DNA from: Terana coerulea
Taxonomy: Eukaryota > Basidiomycota > Agaricomycetes > Polyporales > Phanerochaetaceae
Direction: 5' to 3'
Length of the DNA: 64,000 nucleotides
Assembly: GCA_024811115.1 (NCBI GenBank)
Contig: JAKOGH010000835.1
Span: 1-64,000 of the forward strand
Positions within the stretch are counted from its first letter, which is position 1. Each line of letters starts with the position of its first letter. The notes under the pieces are model-generated. The model did not search any database and had not been told where the DNA came from. It saw nothing but the letters and a program-made list of their open reading frames with translations. Of this stretch, positions 43,646 through 55,029 are shown piece by piece. Position numbers and translations under genes: made by a program.

Positions 43646-45151
43646 TCAGGCAACCGTGATACGAGCATCAGCCTGCTCGATTTCAACAATCAGACAAACA
43701 CTACTGTAGATCTTGTCCAACATAGCCTCGTTGCCGTATGCAACATACGGAGTCTGCAGTCTCTTGACGTACGCCGGCCGCATCCGCGTTGCCCATTGGG
43801 CAGGCGTAACCTCTCCCTCTCCCTCTTCGTACCTATCGTCATAGCTGCGCTTGACAAGACACTTGGCACCTGCCTCTTTGACGAGAGATTCGGTGACGTA
43901 GGAGTGCCACTCGCCGTCACCCAAGTACGCCGCTCCCGGGCACAGCACCAGGTCTCCCTCATCGCCATAGTAAAGCATGTTCAGCGAAGCCTTGAGCGCG
44001 AGGGCGTTGCAGACCTTCATGAGTATTGCGTCGCTGCCCTTTAGGGTGCCCAGTAGCTTGTCCAAGGACACCAACCTTCCTTGCGAGTGACGCCACTCTA
44101 CTGGCCAGCGATCAATTGGATACTGGTGCCGCAAGCCAAAGCCAATCAACCCGCCATCGGGCAAATACCCTTTGTCATTCAGCAGAGCTTGAAAGGCTTC
44201 CCTCAGAGCCAGTTCGGAGGGCGTGTCGTTCGGAACGTTCTTGCTAACGGCGTCGACGAGGTAGAGGTTGTACGTTAAGGTGACCCTATAGCCGGAAACC
44301 ACGGGGTCGACCTCGTGATCGATGTCTCCGTAGAAGGCAGCGTATGCAACCGAGGGCGTAGTTGAGGCCGACAGTACCTTCGATGAGTCAAACTTGAACT
44401 CTCGGCCGTCATGGTGAAAGGTAAGTCCGCCACCTTCATGAGGAGTAGGGAGGATGACAACAAGCGAAGCGAGCATGTTGTCCGCGCGTGGCGTGTCCTT
44501 GTGGGACTTGAAGAACGAGCCCGGCCCTGGTGTGCCATCAGCACCTGAACGCCTCTCAGCAGTGTGTGACTTACCATATACATTCAATTTGTACAGTTCA
44601 ACGCGAAGTGTCTTCCTAGAGCTGTGGCCTTCAAGGATCATGTTACGGATGGCGTGCAGCAGGCCAGTCTGCTCTGGATCGAAGGTCGCCGCAAACTGTC
44701 CGACGTCGAGCTTCCCGGCTTTGCGGTAGGATTCGTCCAGGACGTCCTCCCCGTCGTGTCCAAATGTAGCGGGAATGCATGCATCGGCCAGTCGCCGGAT
44801 CTGGTTGGTAGTCGCGGACGTGAAGTCGATGCGGCCGATGCTAAGAGGACGTTCAATAATGCCCAGCGACCAGCAGCCAACGTCGCACCTTTGGTTAGGC
44901 CCCTCTTCTCCCCAGTAGAGCACAAGGTCCTTGGGTTGCACGGCGAAGATGCCACTGGAGCAAGGTAAAGCTCTGTCGGTGATCGCTGCGTTCAGTGCCT
45001 CCAGGTGCTTGTGCGCAGGCACAAATGACTTTGACAAGGCTGGATGGACTCTGCTCATGAAGCCGTCAGACTCGGATTCGGTGTCGGACATGGTAGATGA
45101 CACGGTAGAGATGCTGCTGGAGCGGTCAGACTCGGATTCGGTATCGGACAT
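43646..45151 (-). CDS. 2OG-Fe(II) oxygenase, right copy (intact)
   Basis: 2-oxoglutarate/Fe(II)-dependent oxygenase. The ATG at 45151 opens a Ser/Glu-rich N-terminus containing MSDTESESD twice (a 60-base DNA duplication). Then follow HKHLEALNAAITDRALPCSS, IGRIDFTSATTNQ, FDPEQTGLLHAIRNMILEGH, FFKSHKDTPRADNMLASLVV and the core GGGLTFHHDGREFKFDSS...YAAFYGDIDHEVDPVVSGYR. The His of DHEV and the Arg of SGYR are the likely metal and 2-oxoglutarate ligands (inferred). The C-terminal half has TLKGSDAILMKVCNALALKA. Introns of 48 bases at 44841-44888 and 44527-44574 have no stop, so the unspliced frame is open. TGA at 43646-43648. Substrate unknown. Confidence 0.85.
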   Translation of the reverse strand: MSDTESESDRSSSISTVSSTMSDTESESDGFMSRVHPALSKSFVPAHKHLEALNAAITDRALPCSSGIFAVQPKDLVLYWGEEGPNQRCDVGCWSLGIIERPLSIGRIDFTSATTNQIRRLADACIPATFGHDGEDVLDESYRKAGKLDVGQFAATFDPEQTGLLHAIRNMILEGHSSRKTLRVELYKLNVYGKSHTAERRSGADGTPGPGSFFKSHKDTPRADNMLASLVVILPTPHEGGGLTFHHDGREFKFDSSKVLSASTTPSVAYAAFYGDIDHEVDPVVSGYRVTLTYNLYLVDAVSKNVPNDTPSELALREAFQALLNDKGYLPDGGLIGFGLRHQYPIDRWPVEWRHSQGRLVSLDKLLGTLKGSDAILMKVCNALALKASLNMLYYGDEGDLVLCPGAAYLGDGEWHSYVTESLVKEAGAKCLVKRSYDDRYEEGEGEVTPAQWATRMRPAYVKRLQTPYVAYGNEAMLDKIYSSVCLIVEIEQADARITVA

Positions 45152-45180
45152 GGTAAATGGCACGGTAGAGATGCTGCCGA
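45061..45180. repeat. 60-bp tandem duplication over the oxygenase start
   Basis: Two 60-base units (45061-45120 and 45121-45180) differ at only a few positions. Each carries an in-frame ATG followed by SDTESESD, so the gene has two equivalent starts, one 20 codons downstream of the other. Confidence 0.9.
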
Positions 45181-45233
45181 CGTGCAAAGGGGGCTGGGAA
45201 AGGGACGATGAGTGGCACTGAGTCTGCTTCAGT

Positions 45234-45245
45234 GTATATATATAT
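45234..45245 (-). promoter_or_regulatory. TATA-type element upstream of 2OG oxygenase
   Basis: A short TATATATATATA run about 85 bases upstream of the ATG at 45151, at the usual distance for a TATA element of the minus-strand gene. Confidence 0.4.
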
Positions 45246-45753
45246 CAGCTTACCTTCCGCATGGATAACAGTGGATCATAGCATAATCACCACATGCACG
45301 ATGCGTGTTTGCCTATACAAACACCGCAGCCCGCCAATCCTTTTTCTCCACGTAACATTGATCTGTGTTTCGGAGTCGTGAACGAAGAGGCAGACAAAAG
45401 AAGGTGAGGTGACTCGACCAAACTCAGCGCATGCCAAATGCAGAACTGCACGCTCGGCCACGTGTGAATGCTTCCTCGAGAGCCAATATTTGCGGCGGGT
45501 CTCAGAGGGAGTCAGTCCGTCTCGAATGAGAGAATGCACCTGAGAAACGTTGCAATCAGCCGACGCACACGTAATAACCTAAACGCTCCGAGGTAAAACG
45601 TCCGTTGATTATAATTCTACAGTTAGTCTACAATGTTGCTTTTGATTCTTAATTCCTGAATACCACCGTAAGTCCATCCGAATGCACCACGAGAGCCTGC
45701 TGAGCCTTCTGTTTTACAGTGGAAGTGTTGATGAACGAGCACGATTGAGTGTT

Positions 45754-48700
45754 TCAAGCGGCGAGGTCCCTTGCAAAGTGGAAGAAGTCGACCGACGAGC
45801 CGTTGACGCCGTACTTGTAGATCTGTAGCGCACCGGTCAGTTAACAGCTGACTCAACACAGCAATGAAGAACACTCACGAAGTGCGACGCAACCCAGCTG
45901 GAGAACAGCGCCCGCTGGTACGGCTCGGGCAAGCGCTGCAGGAGGGTGTCGAGCCCGACCTTCTCCGTGAGGGTCTTCGGGATCGCACGCCGCATAACAC
46001 CGCGGCGGCTCGCAGCGTCGTCGAACAGGTCACTGGCCTCGAGCTCCGCCTGCAGGTCGTTGAGCGTGCTCGAGAGCTCGTCCGAAATAAGCGTGCGCGG
46101 CTTCGCGCCCTGTAACCGCGCGTGCTCCTTCCAGATGCACGCGAACTCCGCCGCGCCATTCTCCGCGATCTTCTCCTGAATGTCGCGCACGTAGTTCTGG
46201 TAGAATTCTGACGGCTTGCCATCCTTAAAGATCATGAGCTCGACGTATTCCTCGGTCGAGAGGGCGAGGCCAGCGAGGACTTCCAGCGACGAACTGGTGA
46301 CACCACCTACACAACAAAGCATCAGCTAGGGATCCTTCATCGATACCGCAATACGTACCCTTGTTTGCGCTGGAATCCTTGAACAGAACAACCTTACGTT
46401 TCTCGAGATGGAGACGCGCCTGCTGTGTGAAAAACAGGTTGGCGCCCTCGACGATGTACTTGAAGTGCGGCTTGCCCTCGGAGTCGACCAAGGCAGCCAC
46501 GTTCGAGATGTTGACAGCTTCCGGGCGGCCGCCGCAAGGGACGAAGAGGTCCGCCTTGAACCGGAGGTGGGCACCGTTCCTGAACTCAGTGCCGTCCGCG
46601 ACAATCTCGCCCGCTATGAAAATCAAATGTGAGTACAGAGGCTGGAAGATAAAGCTCTCGCACTTACACGGCAGCTTGACATCTTGATCCTCAACACGGA
46701 TCAAGTAGCCATCCTGCTCAGTTTCGACGTATCGAAGTTCCCGACAGGCACACGGGCCCGCGCAAGACGGATGAGCTCTTCGCGGTTCAAGCCTTGTGGG
46801 TCGGCGAGGACACCGCTGCCATCGATTATAGCCACAGTTTTGTCAGAGCTGAGCAGTATTTCGTCTGGCACAGGACCATCAGCACCGGGCTCATCAGAGA
46901 ACGAGAAGGTTACTGACTCGATCCGAGATCACCGTCCGGCCCACCAGTCTGGACCTTGGTGATATCCTTCTCCCGCAAGCCAAGCTGCTTGTAGATGCCG
47001 ATGACATACTGGCGCACACCGAGAGAGGTCATGCCGTAAGTATCGTGGGGCACGCCGCCGAGCTTCTCCGCGCTCTTGCCTGTCGTGAAGGACTTCCACC
47101 ACGCCTCGGCGCCTCGTTCGCGAGCATGCACTACATGTATTGCATAAGCATTGAAAGGACCGTGGCACTTTGATGATGAACTTACATGCAGCCCAGTCCA
47201 TGACATCAGCCGTGCCCTCTGCAACACCTGGTCAGCCGCAAGAACAGCACAAAGGACTCATGCATACCATCTGGCCCAAAGAACAGAATCTCGGGCTTGT
47301 CGTACAAGTCCACCAAACGCTCCTTGATACCAGGGCTCTGACCAGGTATCAACAGGTCGATGATACTCTGCATTCATTGTATTAGCACAGCTCATCACCA
47401 CCAAAACGAACGTGAAAACGCACGTCAACGTATTTCTCGAAGCAACGCTTCGGGTTGGCTCCCAATGATGGCAGAATTGTGCCCTTGGCGCCACCCTCGG
47501 GGATATCCTTGTTCTTCAACGCCTGTGTCGACGCCAGCCCGTAATTCTCGTCGAACAGCTGCCGTTGGTTGATCGAGTACGCCCTGTCAACCGCATACCC
47601 TTCAGCTCGACTTTCAACATGCATCGCAAAGACACTCACTCTCTGTTGCGCGACTGGACGATCCGAATGCCGCCGCGCGCGACGTCGCGGAAGCGGATGT
47701 GGAAACCGCGGAACTCGTTGCCAATGACGAAAAAGACCCCGAAGGGTTTCTTGGGATACTCGACTTCAGGGAGGAACTCAGGCGTGAGCCGGAACGAGAG
47801 CGCCATCTTTGTCGGCTGGTAGAAGTTGGTCTTGAGAACGTGCCTAACGAGGTGAGCATGCACGTCAGATAGCTGCATGCTGACGATAGTGGAGATGAAA
47901 ACATACTTGTTAAAGATAAGGAAGCTCTCGAGGACTTGCATCTCGTGCTTGTTGGGCACACGTCGGATCTTGTCGTACAGCTCTTTGTCGCTCAGTGGTT
48001 GCTGTGTCTGGAGGCGTTGGTACGACAGAGTTGGCCTATATGCATTTTATCAGTCACACGGTACTATGGCATGAATTAAACACTCATACATTAACTGCGA
48101 GGCCTCATCGGATGCAGGGTAGTGCACCATAGCGAAGTTGACATACAACAAGCTGATCTGAAACGGCGCATGTCAGTCATGACCGAATAGCATCTGGAGA
48201 CGATGTAAATTCACCAAGTCGGGATGGGCGTGAATGACTTGCGCGATACTCTCCCGAGTGAAAGTCTCCTCGCGGAACCGGCGCTTGATGTCATTAAGAA
48301 CTTCAGCATGTGTTGGGTTCGACTCGTCCAGGGTGTTCTTCAACGCAAGATACGCCGCTCCCAAACGATTGCAGAAATGCTGGGCAAATATCCATCCGCA
48401 GTCTGTTTATTACTGACATGAGTACTAATGCGGCCAAGAGGCAACCATAGCACGTACAGGCGTAGGTAGCCTCCTGAACAGCGTGGCCGCTGGCGTTTCC
48501 ACTTGCATAGAAGAAAGGGTTATCGGGGAGACAGAACAGCAGAGATGCCTCCTTCATGACTTGATGAATCGAGTGCTCGATTGGTGGGGCGGCCGCACCA
48601 GGGAGCGGGTTCAGGTAGAGCCCGATGATGGTGATGCCGTTCGAGAAGTGCTCGACGTACTTGCGCGCGGAGTAGAGCGAGTAGAAGTGGTAGAGGTTGG

Positions 48701-49716
48701 ACAGCGCACTGAAGAACTTGCTCGTCCCGCCCATCTTGTACCCTATGACGAGACGGCGTTCGCGGCTGCCTTCGACTTCAAGGACCTGGGATAGGCGTAT
48801 ATAGTCAGTTTTCGTAGCTGTGAATGAAAGGTAAATTGCACACCTCCATGACAGGACCATAACGCGACTCGACATTGGACATGACGCGCTGGTAGATCTC
48901 CAGCGTGTTTTCTGAGGCTTTCTCGAGGAACGTTGGATCCGAAACCGAGCGAATCTCAGTCTTCCTACGAGAGAGTCAAACTCAGGCCATCTTGAGAACG
49001 ATGGATATCACTTACCCATCAGGACCGGTGGTTTTGGCCGATGGCGAAGGAAGGTTGCACTTTGTCACGAAATAGCACCGGAGCTGCTGGCTGGCGGTGG
49101 AAGACACAGACCCAGCGGAGCGGTAGGTCTCGAGTCTGTATGCGTTCTGCGGGGTCGACTTGTCGAGGTAGAGTTCGTCGATACGCGTCTCGCACGTCGC
49201 GCCTGGACCTTCGGTGCTGGTCGTGCCCGGTGCCGAGGTGTGGATGAAGGTCGCGCCCTTGCCATTCGGGTCGATATGCTCAAGATCGATGACGAGCTTC
49301 GAAGGGTCGTGCTTCGTGTACGCTAGAATCTTGGCGCCGTAGAGAGCGACGATGTGGTCGGTGATCACGTCGTCGGCCTCTGAAGAGAAGTAGGTGTCGT
49401 CGATGCCAAGGTGGGAGTAAAACCAGTTGACTTCGTTTGCAACGAGCTCGCGTGGGATGAATCCCTACAACAAAACTCAGAATACGGTCAGATAGACCGC
49501 CGAAGAGGTGAGACAGACCTTGGACGCGATGCTCGCTTGGACTTTGGCACGCTGCTCCTCCTTGCCTGTGAAGACAGGCGTCGTGTATCCGGGCACATTC
49601 TTCACCCGATGCAGAGCGTGCTCGCTGGTCGCCGCGCGCTGCCCGGGCACAGGCAGAAACTGCTTGGCCTCATTCGCTGGGGTGCTTGCAGCCGACGTTG
49701 CTAGCGGTGTCGACAT
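45754..49716 (-). CDS. GDH2: NAD-specific glutamate dehydrogenase (large fungal type)
   Basis: Catalyses glutamate + NAD+ to 2-oxoglutarate + NH4+, the catabolic direction in fungal nitrogen metabolism. The ATG at 49716 reads MSTPLATSAASTPANEAKQF. Exons give NEVNWFYSHLGIDD-type N-terminal sequence, RSVSDPTFLEKASENTLEIY, GTSKFFSALSNLYHFYSLYS, and the catalytic part RGGIRIVQSRN, ADVMDWAA, GGVPHDTYGMTSLGVRQYVI, VQTGGPDGDLGSNEI, VAIIDGSGVLADPQGLNREE, ADLFVPCGGRPEAVNISNVA, and SSANKGGVTSSSLEVLAGLA. The C-terminus YKYGVNGSSVDFFHFARDLA ends at TGA 45754-45756. Size matches the roughly 115 kDa class. A single-base frameshift near 46714 (after FDTSKLS) is probably a sequence error because both sides are highly conserved. 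Its 3' end is duplicated at 18440-18966. Confidence 0.93.
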
Positions 49717-49850
49717 CGCGGAGTGTGGTGTTCACGAGTCGACGAGAAATTAAAGAAAATGATATCTCAAAAACTACGGTGGACGGGCTGATGTGTGAGG
49801 AGAGAGGGAAGGATTGGAAAGGCCTGGCATGTCTGTGCGGTTAGGCTTTG

Positions 49851-49860
49851 GTTTATATAC
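49851..49860 (-). promoter_or_regulatory. TATA box of glutamate dehydrogenase
   Basis: On the minus strand GTATATAAAC lies about 135 bases upstream of the ATG at 49716, in otherwise GC-balanced sequence. Confidence 0.5.
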
Positions 49861-51159
49861 GTCAGTCTTTGAGCGTGCAGAGGTCATTACATCGGAGGGA
49901 TCTTGCCCTTCAGATGCGCTTCGGACGAACGCCGAAACGGGGTCCGGACCCCGCCACGTGAACTGCCCGAACGCAGGGCAATGCTCGCCGGAGCGCCCGC
50001 TCGCAGTCCGGTAAAGGCTCCGGATGCCCACCGGTGGCGAGCACGTTCTGGCTTGCTTTTAATTCTTTCGTCCGCACCACATTCAGCTTCGAAAACATTG
50101 TAAAGGGTCGACCATTCTCGCGAATATGGAAGAGCATCCAAACTGGCATGTTGATGTATCTTGGGCGTAGGGGCGAAGGATCCGCCCGCATACGTTTTCT
50201 GGCCGTCGTGCGCTCGGCCGGTGCTTAGGCGTACAGCGTGCGTTGTCAAGACATTCAACAGCGCGCACAGCTGACCCCCGTGCGTTACCTCCTCTCATAC
50301 ATCGGCCTGTTCTCTGCTTAGGCTTACCTGACTTTACACAGGAAATAAGCGCAGCAGATGGCCTAGACCGTCCTAAGCCCATGTTGTGTTGCGTCAGATG
50401 CCTCCTGGCAGTGTTCAAATGATGCCTTCGCTGCTATATTAGCTCCAAATCAGCATAATGCGAGCGTAAAGGGCACGTATTGTGACAACCTCGTTTATAC
50501 GTCGCGTAAGTGTGTGTTCGAAGCGAGCGCGTGTCCACGATCCATAATTCTCATTGGTCCTAGAGCGTACGAAGGTTGATTATTCCCGTTGAACGTGCTT
50601 GCTTGCGAACTCTTGCAATCGAGACCGTTCGTGGCGTACAGTGGGAGAGGAACCTTTGCGACTGGACGACGTTGTGTTTACATCTCCCTGGATAGGGAAG
50701 TCTCGAGCCTTGCGGACTACAGAGAGCGAGATGGATTCCTGGAACTTGGCTTGCTCTTATTGTTAGGTGATCTTCTCAGCAGCCAGCGTGGTAGTCTGGA
50801 TCCCTTTTCAATATTTGCAGCGATCGTTGGTGGTCTCTAATCCAGTAGTTGATAGGAAGAGTAATTGCAGCTCACAAAGCAGAGCCGAGATTAACTCGTA
50901 CATCTTTTCAGTAAGTTTGACTCCGATACCAGCCATTCGGAATTCTCTACTACATTTACATCTCTCTGGTTCCAACTATAGACCTACCGCGCCATGCACA
51001 ACACCACCACCGACGCAGACGTATCTCTCAAGCTCTTGATCACTTCACTGGCATCGCGACGTGGGCTCTGGAGGCACTTCTAATTAAAATGTGAGTGGCT
51101 TCTGGAGCTCCTCGAAGGTATACTGACACTGCGGGAAGTAGAGCCATTATTTATTACCG
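49861..51159. other. Intergenic region upstream of glutamate dehydrogenase
   Basis: About 1.3 kb. The part next to 49861 must hold dehydrogenase promoter sequence. Frames of 60-120 codons overlap on both strands but show no domains, signal peptides or consistent exons. No gene supported. Confidence 0.5.
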
Positions 51160-51380
51160 GATAACCCACTCATCCGGTACCTAGCAGTGGGAAACCCACT
51201 CATAAGTGCCTACCCATAAATAAATGGGAAATCCAGGATTGGAAAATCCGACATCAGATGCCGGATTTCCCACGACGTCGGATCAACACTGGACAATCCA
51301 ATGCGCCGCAGTGGATTTTCCAGTACCTGGAATACCCACTCACTGCAGCAGGGTTTTACAGGAGTAGATGCCGGAAGTCA
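51160..51380. repeat. Left array of GG(A/T)nCC palindromes
   Basis: At least eight variants of GGRWWWYCC occur within about 220 bases, usually within a CAGTGG...CCACTCA frame: GGATAACCC, GGGAAACCC, GGGAAATCC, GGAAAATCC, GGATTTCCC, GGACAATCC, GGATTTTCC, GGAATACCC. They are not in strict periodic register. A matching array is at 52970-53165. Confidence 0.75.
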
Positions 51381-52969
51381 GAAAACGCTATTGGCTGCGT
51401 GCATGATGCGTTATAAATTCCTACCATACCCTTAGATGCTTTCGATGCTAAAACGCGCGGTACTTAGCATGGACATCGCTTCCACTGACGCTCTGTTGGT
51501 GTATTATACTCTCTCAAGGTCAAGACCGCTGCCCTTTCCGAGATAATCTCTACACAGAACCTTCAAAAAGCATACATGATGTTAGTATGCATGTCCTGGG
51601 TCTTTGGTAAGGTGCAGCGTGAGGGAACTTCACGCACGAACGCTACGGTCGACGATTTGAGGTTTGCGCAAGCCAATGCCAAAAGCGGCAGCTTCCCGGG
51701 CTGTGGCGTCTGTGGGGCAAGCCGGCCGCATGACAAATCAATCGGAGTGTCAAGGTGTTACTACGTTTACTTACCGCATCACTGTACATTTAGGCTCCGA
51801 AGAGGCAACGCTGACTCCAACGGCATCCGCCGATGACGTCGTTATTGAGGTTCATGACTTTGCGTTGAAATCGCTGCGTGTCTCTCTCCTTCACCATCTC
51901 CACTACCGCCATCTTGTCAGCCTACCGCCTGTTCATTATCATTTGCTCTCCTCTGAAAAGCTTCTGTATCTACTCCTCGCCGTACACAACCCAAAGGCCT
52001 GACGGCATGGCATTGCCCACGGACCGGCAGCCCGACACGCACTTCGACACCCAGAACAGCTCGCCGTGGGCGAAACATCGGGACTTATAAATCTGAATTC
52101 CTTGGACAAAATGGAGTGCATTGCACGCGTCTGCTATAGCTCGGTGAGTCAGTTCTGCACTGGGTGCGTGCACTTTACATAGATGCCTGCATGTAGTTTG
52201 ACAGGAAGGGCTGGTGGGAGTGCTCTTTAACGCGCTGATGAAAGATGGAGCTGCAAAGCAGGTGCGCCCGTGCGTTCTTACATCTGTCCTTGTTGCTGAC
52301 TACATTTTCTACGTGGATGTATGGCTCCATGTCCTCGAGCATCTCGAGAGCCTCAGCGCCGGTGAGGTTGGTGTCCACTTGCCAATATGGTCAACATGAA
52401 GGTGCAGTTGCGAGCGAGAGATTGGTAGTGCGTACAGAGTATTGTTAACTGGCTGACTGGCTTCCCATTGACTTTCTTGAGTAGGTGAACATGCGATGAC
52501 ATGGTGCACTCGGGCGTGCCCTCCGTGCCGTGGAAGAACAACTCGGGCGGTTTGTCCCAATACAGCAAGAGCATCCGGCTGCTCTTTGTATCGACGGTCC
52601 CCACATGCGGCGTCAGTACCTACTTGCGTGCAGAGGGTGAGAGGAAGGGGCGACGTATGGTTTTTTACCTGCTGCCTATGCCTCTTGGATCTTGCACAGC
52701 AAGTCGAGCCACAGGTCGCACACGACCCGTCCTGACAAGCGCAGCAATGCCTATCACGGGCAACCGCTGAGAGAACAGACCTGGAGGTTAATTGCCTGGT
52801 CGGGAGAGTTGTATAGTTAAGTACACTGCTTCACTCTTGTTAGAACTACATAGGAGTACGCCAAAATCAATATATTTATACATAAATGCAATGCCTTTGA
52901 TATTGATGGGTTTACCTACTATGTTAAGTGGAATCTGCGTCCACAAAGCTAGGAAATGACACGAAGACC
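51381..52969. other. Spacer between two palindrome arrays, no clear gene
   Basis: Coding-like pieces exist on the minus strand (for example SSRMLLLYWDKPPELFFHGT near 52560 and TGAEALEMLEDMEPYIHVEN near 52340), possibly exons of a degraded gene carried between the arrays. I could not join them or name a family. Plus-strand frames at 51570-52090 lack signatures. Confidence 0.3.
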
Positions 52970-53165
52970 TGACGGATATCCCACTGGATAACACTGGGTT
53001 ACCCACTCATTCCACATCGGGAAATCCACTGCTTGATGGCGGATTGTGCACACTTTCAGTGGATTATCCACTCACCCCCGGCAGTGGATTTCCCACTCAC
53101 CTCCCATGGGTCGGCAGTGGATTTCCCAGTCATCTCACAGTGGATTATCCATATTCAAATATTGG
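52970..53165. repeat. Right array of GG(A/T)nCC palindromes
   Basis: Repeated GGATTATCC, GGATTTCCC, GGGAAATCC, GGTTACCC units with the flanks CAGT and CACTCA, for example CAGTGGATTATCCACTCA and CAGTGGATTTCCCACTCA. This is the same motif family as 51160-51380. The pair looks like the subterminal regions of a mobile element, though no inverted end or target duplication could be fixed. Confidence 0.75.
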
Positions 53166-53514
53166 ATCTACTATCCGCAGTGCTGACTCGAGCTGGGACC
53201 AATCAACCATTCTAGCGCCTAAAAAGCCCGTGCGGTACACGCAGTCCCAGATATGGCAAGTACTGACTTGTCGGTCGAGTCAAGTCGACCTTTTAAGTCA
53301 GTATGCAGTTCTAGCCCTTCCAATGCTGACGTTTGGATAAGGATCTGTTTGATTTCGGTGTTTGTTAGAACAAGCACGCCTGATGCATGCGGAAGTGCAT
53401 CGCCTTCTTACCCACTCGAGGGTTTTCAAGTTGTGCAGGTGAAAGGGCATTTATAATGAAGTGTGTACATCGTATGCTCACCACGTCCTGCCTCACTTCC
53501 AGCCACTTCATAGC

Positions 53515-55029
53515 ATGTCCGACACCTCGCCCCCGTACGTCGACGCCCACGTAGTTGACTCTGAGCCTGATGCGTTGTCCGACACCTCGTCGGTTGATAC
53601 CACCTTGAGCGCAACGCCCGAAGCGCGGTGGAATCTTAAGGGGCCTTTTGTCCCTGCCCATCCACATCTGAAGGCACTGAACGCTGCTATAAGTGACAAG
53701 GGTCTACCTTGTTCGAGTGGCATCTTCTCAGTTCAGCCGGACGATCTGGTACTTTACTACGGAAAAGGTGGCCCGAACGATAGGTACGTCGTATGATGCG
53801 TCGAGTTTCTATTTTACTCCGAGCTGATCCAGTTTCTCGTGCCAGCCTTGGGCGTATAGATTTCGCGGGACAAAACGATGCGGAAGTTAGCCATCTCGCG
53901 GAGGCTTGTGACCCTGCGACCTTTGGTCGCGGCGAGAGTGATGTTCTCGACGAGTCTTACCGGAGGGCCGGGAAGCTCGACAAGGGCCATTTCGCCTCCA
54001 CATTCGATCCGGAGCAGAGCGGTCTCTTGCACGCCATTCGAAGCATGATCCTCGAGGGCCATGGTTCTGACAAGACCATCCGGACAGAACTGTACAAGTT
54101 GAACGTATACGGTGAGTAACTCCTCGTCTTCAATTCGCCACGCTTTTGACAATGGGACAGGACCCGAGTCATTCTTCAAAGCGCACAAGGACACGCCCCG
54201 TGCCGAAAACATGCTGGCATCCCTCGTAGTCGTCTTCCCCACTCGTCACGAAGGTGGCGGTCTTATCTTCCGACATGACGGCCGCGAGTTCGTGTTTGAC
54301 TCTGCCAAGGCCCTGGCGGATGTGACAGTGCCCTCGATAGCCTATGCCGCCTTCTACGGCGACGTGGAGCACGAAGTCAGCCCTGTCCTATCGGGGTACA
54401 GGGTTACTCTGACATACAATCTGTACCTTGTTGACTCTACCGTCAAAGAAGTCCCTCAAGATACGCCCCATGAGCAGGCTCTGAGAAACGCTTTCGTCGC
54501 TCTCTTGCAAGATGCTGCCTACCTCCCCGAGGGCGGCTTGATAGGGTTCGGTCTACGCCACGAATACCCTATTGATCGCTGGCCCCTCGGAGAAGACCCA
54601 CAGAACTACGGGAGGTCGGGGCCTATACGCCCATTGGATACCTTGATCGGTACCTTGAAGGGCAGCGACGCCATCTTGATGAAGGCCTGCAAGGCGTTGT
54701 CGCTCAAGGTTTCTCTTCAAATGCTCTACTACGGGCAAGATGGAGAGCTGGTTCTTTGCCCCGGCGTCCTACCATTCAGTTCCGGTGAACATGAGTATTA
54801 CATCACTCAGTTTTTAACCGAGTCTATGAAGGGGAAGTACTTCGCACAGGCCTACAACGAGGAGCCCGATCTCGTCGTTCACTGGGCAACGAAGATGCGG
54901 CCGGCGAACGTCAAGAGGCTGCAGACTCCGTTCGTCGCGTACGGTAACAATGCTTTCCTTGCGAAGATATACAGTAGCATCTGTCTCACTGTCGAAGTTG
55001 ACAAAGCGGAGTCGCGAGTTGCGCAATAG
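53515..55029 (+). CDS. 2OG-Fe(II) oxygenase, copy C
   Basis: Paralogue of the oxygenase at 43646-45151 on the opposite strand. The ATG at 53515 reads MSDTSPPYVDAHVVDSEPD. Exon 1 ends GKGGPND; an intron at about 53785-53847 leads to LGRIDFAGQNDAEVSH, FDPEQSGLLHAIRSMILEGH and LYKLNVYG. A second intron at about 54113-54162 leads to FFKAHKDTPRAENMLASLVV, FRHDGREFVFDSAKA and YAAFYGDVEHEVSPVLSGYR (probable iron His and 2OG Arg), then GFGLRHEYPIDRWPL, TLKGSDAILMKACKALSLKV and the end KAESRVAQ with TAG at 55027-55029. Intron positions match copy B. All exons are open. It is not part of the segmental duplication. Substrate unknown. Confidence 0.88.

Larger units (their letters stand above)
43630..46285. 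repeat. Segmental duplication block II, right copy
   Basis: Partner of 15870-18966 in the same orientation. It contains the intact 2OG oxygenase and the 3' part of the full-length glutamate dehydrogenase. The duplicated sequence stops at about 46285 inside the dehydrogenase gene, which continues to 49716 here. Confidence 0.88.

Noticed and set aside
49887..50418. Overlapping 90-120 codon frames upstream of GDH2 on both strands
   Set aside because: GC-rich promoter region; frames overlap each other and show no domain or splice consistency.
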